This document shows positions 8,913 to 16,540 of a DNA stretch of 64,000 nucleotides, in pieces. This stretch comes from Halorubrum salsamenti (GTDB lineage Archaea > Halobacteriota > Halobacteria > Halobacteriales > Haloferacaceae), in NCBI RefSeq assembly GCF_007671685.1, contig NZ_VCNL01000001.1, positions 558,001 through 622,000 of the forward strand, given 5' to 3'. Made by a program: the position numbers and the translations under genes. The notes under the pieces were generated by a model. That model was not told where the DNA came from. It ran no database searches and worked only from the letters and a program-made list of their open reading frames with translations. Position 1 is the first letter of the stretch, and each line of letters opens with the position of its first letter.

Positions 8913-9734
8913 TCAGCTGTCTGATCCATCTGCCAGCTCTCCCCGTAGTTCGGTCGCCGCACGCTCGAACTGGTCCGCGAGATACTGCGTTCCCGACTCC
9001 ACCCGCTCCTCGAGGAAGGCGACGGCGTCTGTGGCTCCGTCGGCCTTGCGCCCTGCGGCCGCGGCGCAGTCGACGTATCCGTCGAGCGCTCGCGCGAACG
9101 CCTGTGAGAAGTGGTCGTACGCGCCGTCGACGCGCTCCATGTTGTCGTCGAGCGACTCGACGAGCGCCCGATACACCGCGGCCGCCGACGCCTCCCGGCC
9201 CTGCTCGCGGTACTCGGTCGCGAGATCGAACCACTCCGAGAAGTCGATCGGCTCGAAGACGACGTAGTACTCGGGGTTCGTCTCCTCGAACCGCCGATCG
9301 ATAGCGGCGCGCAGCTCGTCGACAGAGCGCGTCGAGGGTTCGCCGAACCGGGCGAAGAACCGCTCGCGGAGGTCAGCGTCGGTCGCCAACGTCTCACGGA
9401 GGAACGCTCGTAGATCGCCGGGGTCCGCGGCGTCGAGCGCGGCGTCGAGCCGGTCGCCCTCGTCCGGCGGGACATCGTCGAGACAGCGGAGCAACACGGC
9501 GACGACGTGCTTGCACGCTCCCGGTCCGTCGTACGGACACTCGCACCACGGGTCGAACCCGTCGGCGGCGAGGTCGACGCGAACGTCGTACTGGCGACTG
9601 CCGCTCACGACGGCGGTTACGGCGGCGTCGACGCGGTGTATCTCACGGATACGGCCCTCGGCGAGATAGTTCTCTCCGCGCTCGAAAACCGCGTCCGTGC
9701 AGGTCTCTCGAACTGTGCCCTCGGTCACATCCAT
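8913..9734 (-). CDS. SWIM zinc-finger domain protein
   Basis: A 273-aa protein with a SWIM zinc-binding motif near residues 60-85: CECPYDGPGACKHVVAVLL, which fits C-x-C-x(n)-C-x-H. The N-terminal region (VFERGENYLAEGRIREI) matches the usual start of SWIM proteins. The rest is acidic and helical, with no recognised enzyme domain. SWIM domains bind DNA or protein partners; the role of stand-alone archaeal members is not established. It is convergent with the methyltransferase. Confidence 0.85.
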   Translation of the reverse strand: MDVTEGTVRETCTDAVFERGENYLAEGRIREIHRVDAAVTAVVSGSRQYDVRVDLAADGFDPWCECPYDGPGACKHVVAVLLRCLDDVPPDEGDRLDAALDAADPGDLRAFLRETLATDADLRERFFARFGEPSTRSVDELRAAIDRRFEETNPEYYVVFEPIDFSEWFDLATEYREQGREASAAAVYRALVESLDDNMERVDGAYDHFSQAFARALDGYVDCAAAAGRKADGATDAVAFLEERVESGTQYLADQFERAATELRGELADGSDS

Positions 9735-9837
9735 GATCGGGAGTCGTGTTCCGTCGCCACTCGGAAAAATTTGCGTTTGGATCGGTAGCAGCCATCAGGA
9801 TCAGCGTCGTTGCGGATCTTCGGGACGCGGGCAGTGA

Positions 9838-9965
9838 CTCGATGACCGACACGACGTGTACAGCGGTGCGACCGCTTGCGCACAGCACGTTCCGGTCCTG
9901 ACGACGAACGTCGATCACTTCGAGCGTCTCGAGAACGTGTGGGTGATCTCCGGATCGAGATCGGG
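9838..9965 (+). pseudogene. remnant of a PIN-domain (VapC-like) toxin
   Basis: In one plus frame the sequence reads DDRHDVYSGATACAQHVPVL and then TTNVDHFERLENVWVIS. This resembles the C-terminal half of VapC PIN-domain toxins (alanine-rich helix, V-L-T-x-N-x-x-D-F, then a V-I-S strand). A stop codon (9835-9837) lies just upstream in frame, and no N-terminal half or antitoxin is seen. It is therefore a decayed fragment at the left edge of the origin block. Confidence 0.5.
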
Positions 9966-10037
9966 TGGTACTCGTAGTACCGACGGCCACCTTTGTCGTG
10001 ATGTAAGCCTGCTTGCCAGCGACTCTGCGGCTCTCGG

Positions 10038-10177
10038 ACACCCCTCGTTTCGTCTGTTCTCGTTTCTGGAGTCCGTAGGCTCCTTTTCGTCAGATACACC
10101 CCTCGTTTCGTCTGTTCTTCTTCAGCTAGAGGCGGCTACCGTTTCTCGGCCTTCGACACCCCTCGTTTCGTCTGTTC
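10038..10177. repeat. three ORB-like origin recognition boxes, left of orc1/cdc6
   Basis: Three identical 22-base copies (10038-10059, 10096-10117, 10156-10177) share the core CCCCTCGTTTCGTCTGTTC preceded by ACA. They are spaced 58 and 60 bases apart. The C-run is the complement of the G-string typical of archaeal origin recognition boxes bound by Orc1/Cdc6. The same element lies in opposite orientation on the far side of the adjacent orc1/cdc6 gene. Confidence 0.85.
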
Positions 10178-10194
10178 CTCCGTTTAAACGCTGG

Positions 10195-11391
10195 CTACGG
10201 TTGGTTCTCGATCGACTCACGCGTCTCTAAGATTATTTCGGGGTCCAACGCGAGCTCGTACCGATAGTGGACACCGCCCGCACGCCCCTCATTCTGTTCA
10301 GTGCGGTCGAGAAATCCGAGCATCGTGAGATCCGCGAGATGGTTCTGGATGCTCTTTAGCGTGGTCAGTGGATCGTGACCCCAGTTTCGTGCGACGCGTT
10401 CGTACACCGCCTGGATCTCTTTTGACCGTGCGGGAATGTCCCCGTCGACCTCGATTCGTGCGAGCGACTCTAAGATGAGTTGTCCGTGCATGGTCTGGTC
10501 GCGCAACTTGTCTTGGACACGACCTCGCTGGACACGCGTCGCAGCCACTTCGATATGGTCGTCGGTGATCGCCGTCGCTCCCTGTTCTTCGGCGACATCG
10601 CCGCCCTCGCGGAGGAGGTCGATCGCCTGTCGTGCGCTCCCGGTGTCTTTCGCGGCCTTTGCCGCTGCGAGTCTAATCGCGGAGTCCTCACATGCACCGT
10701 CAAGGAGGGCCTTCTCGGCTCTGGCAGTGAGGATCGACTGGAGTTCGTCTGCGTCGTACGGCGAAAAGGCGAGTTCCTTCTCCATCAGCGTGTCCTTGAC
10801 TTTCGGGCTCAGCGACGAGCGAAACGTGTAGTTGTTACTGATCCCGATCACGCCGACGCGTGCTGCATCGAGATGGCCGTTCGCTCGCGCACGAGGGAGT
10901 TCGTACAGTAGTGAATCTGGGTCAGAAAGGTGATCGATCTCGTCGAGAATGAACAGAAATGTGCCGCCACGTGTCTCCATTTCATCGTACAGCGTTTCGA
11001 GAGCGTGTGACGTTGAAAGGCCGGTTTCCGGAAACGTCTCTCCGTCATCTCCGCGGATACTATTTATAAGCGATCGAACCGTTCTGTACACGCTGTCGTC
11101 GTTACAGTTTCGGAAGTGAACGTGGAGTTCCTCGGCTTCATCCCGCCGCTTCACTTCAGTCTGGAGGGCACTCATCATGTACTCCGTGACGGCCGTCTTT
11201 CCGACACCGGTTTTTCCATAAATGAACACGTTTGCGGGATTTCGGCCGAAAAGCACGTCTTTGAGTGCCGATCGATATGCGTCAATTTCGTCGTCTCGTT
11301 CGACAATAACGTCCGGCCGATACTCCTCCGAGAGAATGGATTTGTCCTCAAAGAGGGTCTCAGTCATCTCGGTAAAGAGATCTTCAGACAT
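10195..11391 (-). CDS. orc1: Orc1/Cdc6 replication initiator
   Basis: A 398-aa AAA+ protein that binds origin recognition boxes and loads the MCM helicase. Walker A is GKTGVGKTAVTEY near residue 60, Walker B is FLFILDEIDHLSD near residue 150, and GISNN with a sensor-2 region precedes a winged-helix C-terminus (VARNWGHDPLTTLKSIQNHL). ATG at 11391 (MSEDLFTEM) is preferred over an in-frame ATG at 11412. The T-rich stretch and three ORBs lie upstream; three inverted ORBs lie just past the stop. Binding of the initiator to ORBs around its own promoter would also give autoregulation (inference). Confidence 0.93.
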   Translation of the reverse strand: MSEDLFTEMTETLFEDKSILSEEYRPDVIVERDDEIDAYRSALKDVLFGRNPANVFIYGKTGVGKTAVTEYMMSALQTEVKRRDEAEELHVHFRNCNDDSVYRTVRSLINSIRGDDGETFPETGLSTSHALETLYDEMETRGGTFLFILDEIDHLSDPDSLLYELPRARANGHLDAARVGVIGISNNYTFRSSLSPKVKDTLMEKELAFSPYDADELQSILTARAEKALLDGACEDSAIRLAAAKAAKDTGSARQAIDLLREGGDVAEEQGATAITDDHIEVAATRVQRGRVQDKLRDQTMHGQLILESLARIEVDGDIPARSKEIQAVYERVARNWGHDPLTTLKSIQNHLADLTMLGFLDRTEQNEGRAGGVHYRYELALDPEIILETRESIENQP

Positions 11392-11451
11392 CGTTGGTAT
11401 TCCGTGTAACACTACTTGCTGACTTAAAATTGGCGTTCGTCTGTTTACTTT

Positions 11452-11465
11452 GTTTCGTTTGTTTC
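11452..11465. other. T-rich degenerate ORB / possible unwinding element
   Basis: GTTTCGTTTGTTTC resembles the ORB core GTTTCGTCTGTTC in a T-rich context between the orc1/cdc6 start and the first right-hand ORB. Low duplex stability here fits a DNA-unwinding element. No function is shown. Confidence 0.35.
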
Positions 11466-11511
11466 TTCGTTATAGCCGGCGGGTGGATCAGCACCCGAAC
11501 TCCGTGACACA

Positions 11512-11676
11512 GAACAGACGAAATGAGGGGTGTGATCGATACTACTCGTGGAGTGCCTATCGTTCGCTACTCGTAGAGTGCCCATCGTTCTACCAGAAGA
11601 ACAGACGAAACGAGGGGTGTCTGCCCAACAGACTCCCATCCTCGCTACTAGCGTGAACAGACGAAACGAGGGGTGT
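11512..11676. repeat. three ORB-like origin recognition boxes, right of orc1/cdc6
   Basis: Copies at 11512-11533, 11599-11620 and 11655-11676 are the reverse complement of the left-hand set. Two are perfect matches; the first has one change (AAATGAGG for AAACGAGG). Spacing is 87 and 56 bases. Their orientation mirrors the left set, so the whole block is symmetric about the gene. Confidence 0.85.
11542..11591. repeat. 25-bp imperfect tandem repeat inside the origin
   Basis: CTACTCGTGGAGTGCC and CTACTCGTAGAGTGCC begin two adjacent 25-base units (11542-11566 and 11567-11591) that continue with a shared ATCGTTC. They sit between the first and second right-hand ORBs and explain the longer ORB spacing there. 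Confidence 0.8.
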
Positions 11677-11699
11677 GTATCGCTGCGGCGGCCGACCGA

Positions 11700-12035
11700 T
11701 CAGGCGTCGACCGCGGCTTCGTCTACTTCCGCTTCCGCGTCGTCGTCCTCCTCGGGCAGCTCGTCGAGGCGCTCTTCGGCGCGGTCGCGGTCTTCGGGAT
11801 AGCCCACGTCGATGCGCCAGCCGTCGAGCCGGATCGCGTCGATGGTGCGGCCAGACTGGATGAGCAGATCGATCGCGTCGGGGAGTTCGTACTCGCCGCG
11901 GTCAGAGGGTTGGACGAGGTGACACGCGTGGAAGATCGCGGCGTGAACGTGTCGAAGCCGGTCATCACGAGGTTGCTCGGTGGGTCGGCGAAAAGCTCGA
12001 TGAGCTCGGTAGTGATTCCGGACGCCGCCGACGCT
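11700..12035 (-). pseudogene. frameshifted C-terminal fragment of an AglF-type glucose-1-phosphate uridylyltransferase
   Basis: On the minus strand, frame 1 reads GITTELIELFADPPSNLVMT and then GFDTFT. The next frame continues AIFHACHLVQPSDRGEYELP, DAIDLLIQSGRTIDAIRLDG and WRIDVGYPEDRDRAEERLDE, with an acidic tail and stop at 11700-11702. These are C-terminal features of haloarchaeal sugar-1-phosphate nucleotidyltransferases of the AglF type. One missing base near 11948 (TTCACGCCGCG, where CCCGCG is expected) breaks the frame, and the N-terminal two thirds are absent. It lies just downstream of a small gene and next to the origin, suggesting a truncated duplicate. Confidence 0.7.
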
Positions 12036-12045
12036 CGTATCGTGG

Positions 12046-12171
12046 CTAGTCTCCAGAGGGCTCTTCGTCGCGTCCGTCCGAGAGGTGTTCCCAGATTTCT
12101 GTACAGCCCGCTCCGTCGGGAATGTCCGCGAGGTGAGCGTCGTCTTCGTCGGAGGACGTTTGGTTACTCAT
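12046..12171 (-). CDS. small acidic conserved-type protein, 41 aa
   Basis: A 41-aa reading frame starting MSNQTSSDEDDAHLADIP. It contains GAGCTEIWEHLSDGRDEE with a single Cys and Trp. The composition and a P-D-G-x-G-C-x-E-I-W-E-H-L core resemble tiny haloarchaeal proteins, but I cannot name the family. A TrmB-type palindrome (12163-12183) covers its start codon, so transcription is probably controlled by the divergent TrmB-like regulator. The stop is followed within about 10 bases by the uridylyltransferase remnant, so the two may once have formed an operon. Confidence 0.6.
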   Translation of the reverse strand: MSNQTSSDEDDAHLADIPDGAGCTEIWEHLSDGRDEEPSGD

Positions 12172-12183
12172 CTTCTGAGTAAC
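12163..12183. promoter_or_regulatory. TrmB-type operator 1
   Basis: GTTACTCA, five bases, then TGAGTAAC form a perfect 8-bp inverted repeat that contains TACT-N8-GAGTA. This is the reported binding consensus of the haloarchaeal sugar regulator TrmB. It overlaps the start codon of the small minus-strand gene and lies 74 bases before the divergent TrmB-family gene, so it could control both. Confidence 0.75.
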
Positions 12184-12256
12184 TCTCTAGAGCGATACAA
12201 TATAACTGTTCCGACGCACCAGTACGTACTTACGGAGGCGGCGACGACGGGCGGGC

Positions 12257-13102
12257 ATGTCCGATTCCGGCGACGGTTTCCTTTCGTTGCTCGATCTCAC
12301 GGAGTACGAGGCCGCGGCACTGGAGGAACTACTGCTTTTGGGCCGGACGACGGCACCCGATCTCGCCGAGGCGACCGGCATCCCGAAAGCCAGGATCTAC
12401 GGCGTGCTCGATTCGTTGTCAGAGGCGGGGTACGTGAAAGTCATTCCGGGCCGACCGAAACGATATCAGCCGCACGACCCGTCAGAGATCGCTGAGCGGG
12501 CCGTCGCGAATAGACGGCACGCGTACGAGCGGTTCCGCGAGGACGTCGAGGCGGTCGAAGAGTCGTTCGTGGACGCGTACGCGCCGGTTCGAGACAGGGG
12601 TGTCGACGACCTCAGCCCGACCGAAGACCTGTTCCACGTCGTCGACGTCGGCGAACCGAGCGAGCGCGAGACGCGCCGTCTTTTTGATGAGGCCGAGAAG
12701 TCCGTACACGTCCTCACGAAGAGCTTCGGGTATATCGACGCCGTGAAGCCGGCCATGCGCGACGCTATCGAGCGCGGCGTCGACATCGACGCACTGCTGC
12801 TCGCGCCCGAACACCTCTCGGCGGAGAACGAGCGGCGACAAGGTGAGATCCGGAATCTTCTTGCAGCGGAGTTCCCCTCCGTATCCGTCCGTATCAGCGA
12901 TCGAGTGCTTCCGTGGCGCGGAACATTCGTCGATCCGAGTCTCGAGTACGACGGCGGCCAAGGCCTACTGATGGTCGAACAGGAGGAAATTCCGAACCAC
13001 CACCGCCAGGCAGCGGTCACCGAGAACCCCTCGTTCGTGGCCGGGCTCTGGCAGTACTTCGATCTCCTCTGGCGACACGAGAGCCGTTCCGAAACGCAAT
13101 AA
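12257..13102 (+). CDS. TrmB family transcriptional regulator
   Basis: A 281-aa cytosolic regulator. Residues 10-75 form the TrmB winged helix (LTEYEAAALEELLLLGRTTA, ATGIPKARIYGVLDSLSEAG, then GRPKRY). A helical linker follows, then a C-terminal effector-type domain starting near DLFHVVDVGEPSERETRRLF. TrmB proteins sense sugars and regulate carbohydrate genes. Two palindromes matching the TACT-N8-GAGTA site flank this gene: one before it and the divergent small gene, the other directly before the NDP-sugar operon at 13184. It therefore probably controls itself and both neighbours. The effector is unknown. Confidence 0.88.
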   Translation: MSDSGDGFLSLLDLTEYEAAALEELLLLGRTTAPDLAEATGIPKARIYGVLDSLSEAGYVKVIPGRPKRYQPHDPSEIAERAVANRRHAYERFREDVEAVEESFVDAYAPVRDRGVDDLSPTEDLFHVVDVGEPSERETRRLFDEAEKSVHVLTKSFGYIDAVKPAMRDAIERGVDIDALLLAPEHLSAENERRQGEIRNLLAAEFPSVSVRISDRVLPWRGTFVDPSLEYDGGQGLLMVEQEEIPNHHRQAAVTENPSFVAGLWQYFDLLWRHESRSETQ

Positions 13103-13161
13103 ACAAGCGCGCTCCGGCTCATGAGATATCCCGCGCGCTAATCAGAAAGCCTTTAGTCTAA

Positions 13162-13182
13162 GTTACTCGATGTCCGAGTAAC
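13162..13182. promoter_or_regulatory. TrmB-type operator 2
   Basis: GTTACTCG, five bases, then CGAGTAAC form a perfect 8-bp inverted repeat of the same geometry as operator 1 and again contain TACT-N8-GAGTA. It ends one base before the ATG of the sulfoquinovose-synthase-like gene, a position where bound regulator would block initiation. Confidence 0.78.
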
Positions 13183-13183
13183 G

Positions 13184-14332
13184 ATGACTGTCCTACTTAC
13201 CGGTGCAGACGGGTACCTCGGGTGGCCGACCGCGCTTCGACTGGCGGACCGCCTCGACGAACGGATCGTCTGTGTCGACAACTTCGCGCGGCGCGATTGG
13301 GTCGCCGAATCCGGCAGCGTGTCGGCGACGCGAATCGACGATCCGGAGGGACGGTTCGACGCGATCGAGAACCTCAGCCTCGTCGAGGGCGACCTCGCCG
13401 ACCGCGACTTCGTGCTCCAGCTGTTGGAGACGCACGAGCCGGACACCGTGCTGCACGCGGCCGCACAGCCGAGCGCGCCCTACTCGTCGATCAACGGCGA
13501 GCGCGCGCTGTACACTCAGCGGAACAACGTCTCGATGAATCTCAACCTACTCCACGGGCTCCACGAAGCGGGCCTCCACGACACGCACTTCATCGAGACG
13601 ACGACGACGGGGATCTACGGCGCGCCGCACTTCCCGATCCCGGAAGGCGGGCTGGAGGTCGAACGGAAGGGCGGTAACGACGAGGTCCCGTTCCCGGCGA
13701 TGGGCGGGAGCTGGTACCACCAGACGAAGTCGTTCGACGCGGCGAACATGCGGCTCGCGGAGTCGCAGTTCGAGTTCCCGATGAGCGAGGTTCGGACCGC
13801 GATCGTCTACGGGACCGAGACCGATGAGACCCAAGCTCACGACAGCCCGACGCGGTTCGACTTCGACTACTACTTCGGCACGGTCGTCAATCGCTTCTGT
13901 GCGCAGGCCGTGGCGGGCTACCCGATCACCGTCTACGGCAAGGGCGAACAGCGCAAGCCGATGGTGAGTTTAGAAGACACCGTCGAGAGCCTCGTGCGGC
14001 TCGTCGAAGAGGGCCACTCCGGCGACGACGGGATCGACATTTATAATCAGGTCACCCGACCGGTCGCCATCGTCGAGCTGGCAGAGACGATCGCCGAGGT
14101 CGGCGACGAGTTCGACCTCGACGCCGAGGTGAAACACTACGAGAACCCGCGCAACGAGGACGAGGAACACAAAATGGAAATGGAGAACGATCGGTTCCTC
14201 GATCTGGTCGGCGGCCAGCGACAGGAGCTGGAAGCCGGGATCCGCGACGTGCTCGGGACGCTCGTCGAGGAGCAGGATCGGATCGCGGCCCACGAGGACC
14301 GATTCCTACCCGGCGTGCTGACCGATGAGTGA
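13184..14332 (+). CDS. UDP-sulfoquinovose synthase-like (SQD1/Agl3 family) NAD-dependent enzyme
   Basis: A 382-aa extended short-chain dehydrogenase. It has an NAD-binding LLTGADGYLGWPTA start and a YHQTK (Y-x3-K) active site near residue 180. Segments QPSAPYSSINGERALYTQRN, VYGTETDETQAHD and TVVNRFCAQAVAGYPITVYG closely follow plant SQD1. SQD1 and archaeal Agl3 add sulfite to UDP-glucose to give UDP-sulfoquinovose. It leads an operon whose next gene overlaps by 8 bases, under a TrmB-type operator. Sulfoquinovose could go to a lipid or N-glycan; a different UDP-sugar modification cannot be excluded. Confidence 0.8.
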   Translation: MTVLLTGADGYLGWPTALRLADRLDERIVCVDNFARRDWVAESGSVSATRIDDPEGRFDAIENLSLVEGDLADRDFVLQLLETHEPDTVLHAAAQPSAPYSSINGERALYTQRNNVSMNLNLLHGLHEAGLHDTHFIETTTTGIYGAPHFPIPEGGLEVERKGGNDEVPFPAMGGSWYHQTKSFDAANMRLAESQFEFPMSEVRTAIVYGTETDETQAHDSPTRFDFDYYFGTVVNRFCAQAVAGYPITVYGKGEQRKPMVSLEDTVESLVRLVEEGHSGDDGIDIYNQVTRPVAIVELAETIAEVGDEFDLDAEVKHYENPRNEDEEHKMEMENDRFLDLVGGQRQELEAGIRDVLGTLVEEQDRIAAHEDRFLPGVLTDE

Positions 14333-15302
14333 GCGGTCGGAAGGCGAGACGAGCGTCCTCGTCACCGGCGGCTGCGGCTACATCGGGAGCGCGCTGATTC
14401 CGCAACTGCTGGCCGACGAACGCGTCGGCGACGTAGTCGTTCTCGACTCCCTGTCGTCGGGGTCGCCAGCGAACCTCGCGGGAAGCATCCGCGACGATCT
14501 CCGGTTCCGCCGCGGCGACGTGCGAGAGTACGGCGTCGTCGAGAACGCCACCCGCGGCGTCGACGCCGTGATCCACCTCGCGGCGATCACCGGAGCGGCG
14601 TCGACGCACGACCGGAAGGCCGAGACGTTCGCGGTGAACCGCGACGGGACCGAGAACGTGCTCACGGCCGCGGGGAAGTTCGACGTCGAGAACGTCGTCG
14701 TCGCCTCGTCGTGTAACAACTACGGGCGCGCCGCGAGTACGGACATCGACGAGGCGACGACGCAGAACCCGCTGAACCCCTACGCCGAGTCGAAGGTCGC
14801 CTCTGAGGAACTGCTGGCGGAGGCCGTCGAGAAATACGATCTCGACGGGACTGCGCTGCGGATGAGCACGAACTACGGCTGGTCGCCCGGGGTCCGGTTC
14901 AACCTCGTGGTGAACCACTTCGTGTTCCGCGGGCTCACCGATCGGCCCCTGACGGTCTACGGCGACGGGTCGAACTGGCGACCGTTCATCCACGTGCGCG
15001 ACGCCGCACGGGCGTACGCGGCGGCGGCGCTGGAGCCCGACTCGTGGCCCGAGCGCGTGTACAACGTCGGGTCGAACGACGGGAACTACCGGATCAGCGA
15101 GATCGCGGAGATCGTCCGCGAGGAGCTGGACCGCGAGCTGGACGTGACCTACCTCGAGGACGAACAGCCCGGCCCCTCCTACCACGTGAATTTCGATCGG
15201 CTGGCCGCAACCGGCTTCGAGACGGAGTGGACGCTCCGAGAGGGGATCCGAGACATCGCCGACGAGCTTCGCGGAGACGCGCGCGAAGAGGTGACCGCAT
15301 GA
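14325..15302 (+). CDS. NAD-dependent epimerase/dehydratase
   Basis: A 325-aa extended SDR enzyme with VLVTGGCGYIGSALIPQLL at the N-terminus, VDAVIHLAAITGAAS, and the YAESK (Y-x3-K) catalytic pair. A C-terminal VYGDGSNWRPFIHVRDAARA segment is typical of NDP-sugar 4-epimerases and dehydratases. It overlaps the upstream SQD1-like gene by 8 bases and the next gene by ATGA, so translation is coupled. The exact NDP-sugar is not evident. Confidence 0.82.
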   Translation: MSERSEGETSVLVTGGCGYIGSALIPQLLADERVGDVVVLDSLSSGSPANLAGSIRDDLRFRRGDVREYGVVENATRGVDAVIHLAAITGAASTHDRKAETFAVNRDGTENVLTAAGKFDVENVVVASSCNNYGRAASTDIDEATTQNPLNPYAESKVASEELLAEAVEKYDLDGTALRMSTNYGWSPGVRFNLVVNHFVFRGLTDRPLTVYGDGSNWRPFIHVRDAARAYAAAALEPDSWPERVYNVGSNDGNYRISEIAEIVREELDRELDVTYLEDEQPGPSYHVNFDRLAATGFETEWTLREGIRDIADELRGDAREEVTA

Positions 15303-16330
15303 CGGACCACAAACCCGATAGCGAGACCGACACCGAGGCGACGACGGAACCTCACGACGAGGAGTCGACCCCGACGATCGCGGTCACCGGCGCGGCCGGA
15401 TACATCGGCAGTCGGGTCGTCGTCGAGCTGCGCGAGGCGCATCCCGACTGGGAGCTGATCGCGCTCGACAACGGGTACCGCGCGCAGGTCGACGCGATCG
15501 GCGACGTCGAGATCGAGCACGTCGACATCCGGAATCGCAACCGGCTGGAGGACGCGCTCGACGGCGCCGACGTGGTCTGTCACCTCGCAGCGATAAGCGG
15601 GGTCGACGACTGCGAGGAGAACGCCGACCTCGCCTACGAGGTGAACGTCACGGGGACGAACAACGTGGCGTGGTTCTGTCGGAAGACGGGCGCCGCGTTA
15701 GCCTTCCCGTTCAGCATGGCGGTGTTGGGAGACCCGCAGTCGTTCCCCATCACGGCCGATCAGGCGCGCGACCCGTTGAACTGGTACGGGCGGACGAAGT
15801 TGTTGGGTGAGCGCGCGGTCGAGACGTTCGCGGACGGCGCGTTCCCGGCACACTGCTTCCTGAAGTCGAACCTCTACGGCGAGCACGTCGTCGACGGGAC
15901 GGAGGTGAGCAAGCCGACCGTGATCAACTTCTTCGTCGATCGAGCGCTGTCGGGGGAGACGCTGACCGTCTACGAACCCGGGACGCAGGCGCGCAACTTC
16001 GTCCACGTGAAGGACGTGGCGCGGGTGTACGTCCGAAGCGCGGAGCGGCTGTTGGAGCAGTTAGACCGGGGAGAGACTGGGACCGGGACGTACGAAATTG
16101 CTAGTGACGAAGATATGAGCGTGATGGAAGTCGCGGAGATCGTTCGGGAGGCGGCGCTAGAGGAGCGCGGGATCGACGTGGACGTGGAGTTAGTCGAGAA
16201 TCCGCGGAGTGGAGAGACGATGGTTGAGGAGTTCGGGGTGGATATTTCCGCGGTGTCAGACGGGTTAAACTGGGCTCCACAGGAGAGCATAAATGAGTCA
16301 GTTCAGCAATTACTGACCCTCGACACCTAG
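15299..16330 (+). CDS. NAD-dependent epimerase/dehydratase
   Basis: A 343-aa extended SDR enzyme. About 25 acidic residues precede IAVTGAAGYIGSRVVVELRE. The catalytic YGRTK (Y-x3-K) and EPGTQARNFVHVKDVARVYV regions follow. The start ATG at 15299 overlaps the stop of the previous gene (ATGA). It is the last gene of the three-gene TrmB-operator operon. Its final codons are noticeably richer in A/T than the body, marking the left edge of the low-GC island. Substrate unknown. Confidence 0.8.
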   Translation: MTDHKPDSETDTEATTEPHDEESTPTIAVTGAAGYIGSRVVVELREAHPDWELIALDNGYRAQVDAIGDVEIEHVDIRNRNRLEDALDGADVVCHLAAISGVDDCEENADLAYEVNVTGTNNVAWFCRKTGAALAFPFSMAVLGDPQSFPITADQARDPLNWYGRTKLLGERAVETFADGAFPAHCFLKSNLYGEHVVDGTEVSKPTVINFFVDRALSGETLTVYEPGTQARNFVHVKDVARVYVRSAERLLEQLDRGETGTGTYEIASDEDMSVMEVAEIVREAALEERGIDVDVELVENPRSGETMVEEFGVDISAVSDGLNWAPQESINESVQQLLTLDT

Positions 16331-16540
16331 CCACTCATTACTGAAACAGAATCCGAAAGTGATCGTCCAGCCAAATGATGTCGGATTCCGAACTTCATCG
16401 CCGGCTCAAGTCTCGCCTCTCGCACCAGGAAATCTAACTCGATCCAACCACTATCGCCGCTAAGACGGTCGAAACGGAGCATAAAACACTCGATCTTTTA
16501 ACCGACTCATCCTTCGACCCTATCTCAAAACCGCCTCCAT

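Larger units (their letters stand above)
10038..11676. other. candidate replication origin block (ORBs, orc1/cdc6, AT-rich element)
   Basis: Six ORB-like repeats bracket the orc1/cdc6 gene, three on each side, all with the G-string pointing away from the gene. Upstream of the gene (about 11405-11475) is a T-rich stretch, including GTTTCGTTTGTTTC, that could serve as the duplex-unwinding element and looks like a degenerate ORB. Archaeal origins are typically an orc1/cdc6 gene with adjacent ORBs and an AT-rich unwinding site, so this is very likely an origin, although the flanking layout differs from the usual single intergenic array. Confidence 0.75.

Noticed and set aside
11445-11639. Short open frames in the origin right arm
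   Set aside because: They are built from the ORB and 25-bp repeats and have no protein-like composition.
15044-15298. In-frame upstream extension of the third SDR gene
   Set aside because: It overlaps the conserved end of the second SDR gene in another frame; the ATGA junction at 15299 gives the natural start.
16331-16540. Possible IS or gene remnant between the SDR operon and the CMAH-like gene
   Set aside because: The 210 bases are AT-rich, but no terminal repeats, target duplication or protein fragment could be recognised.
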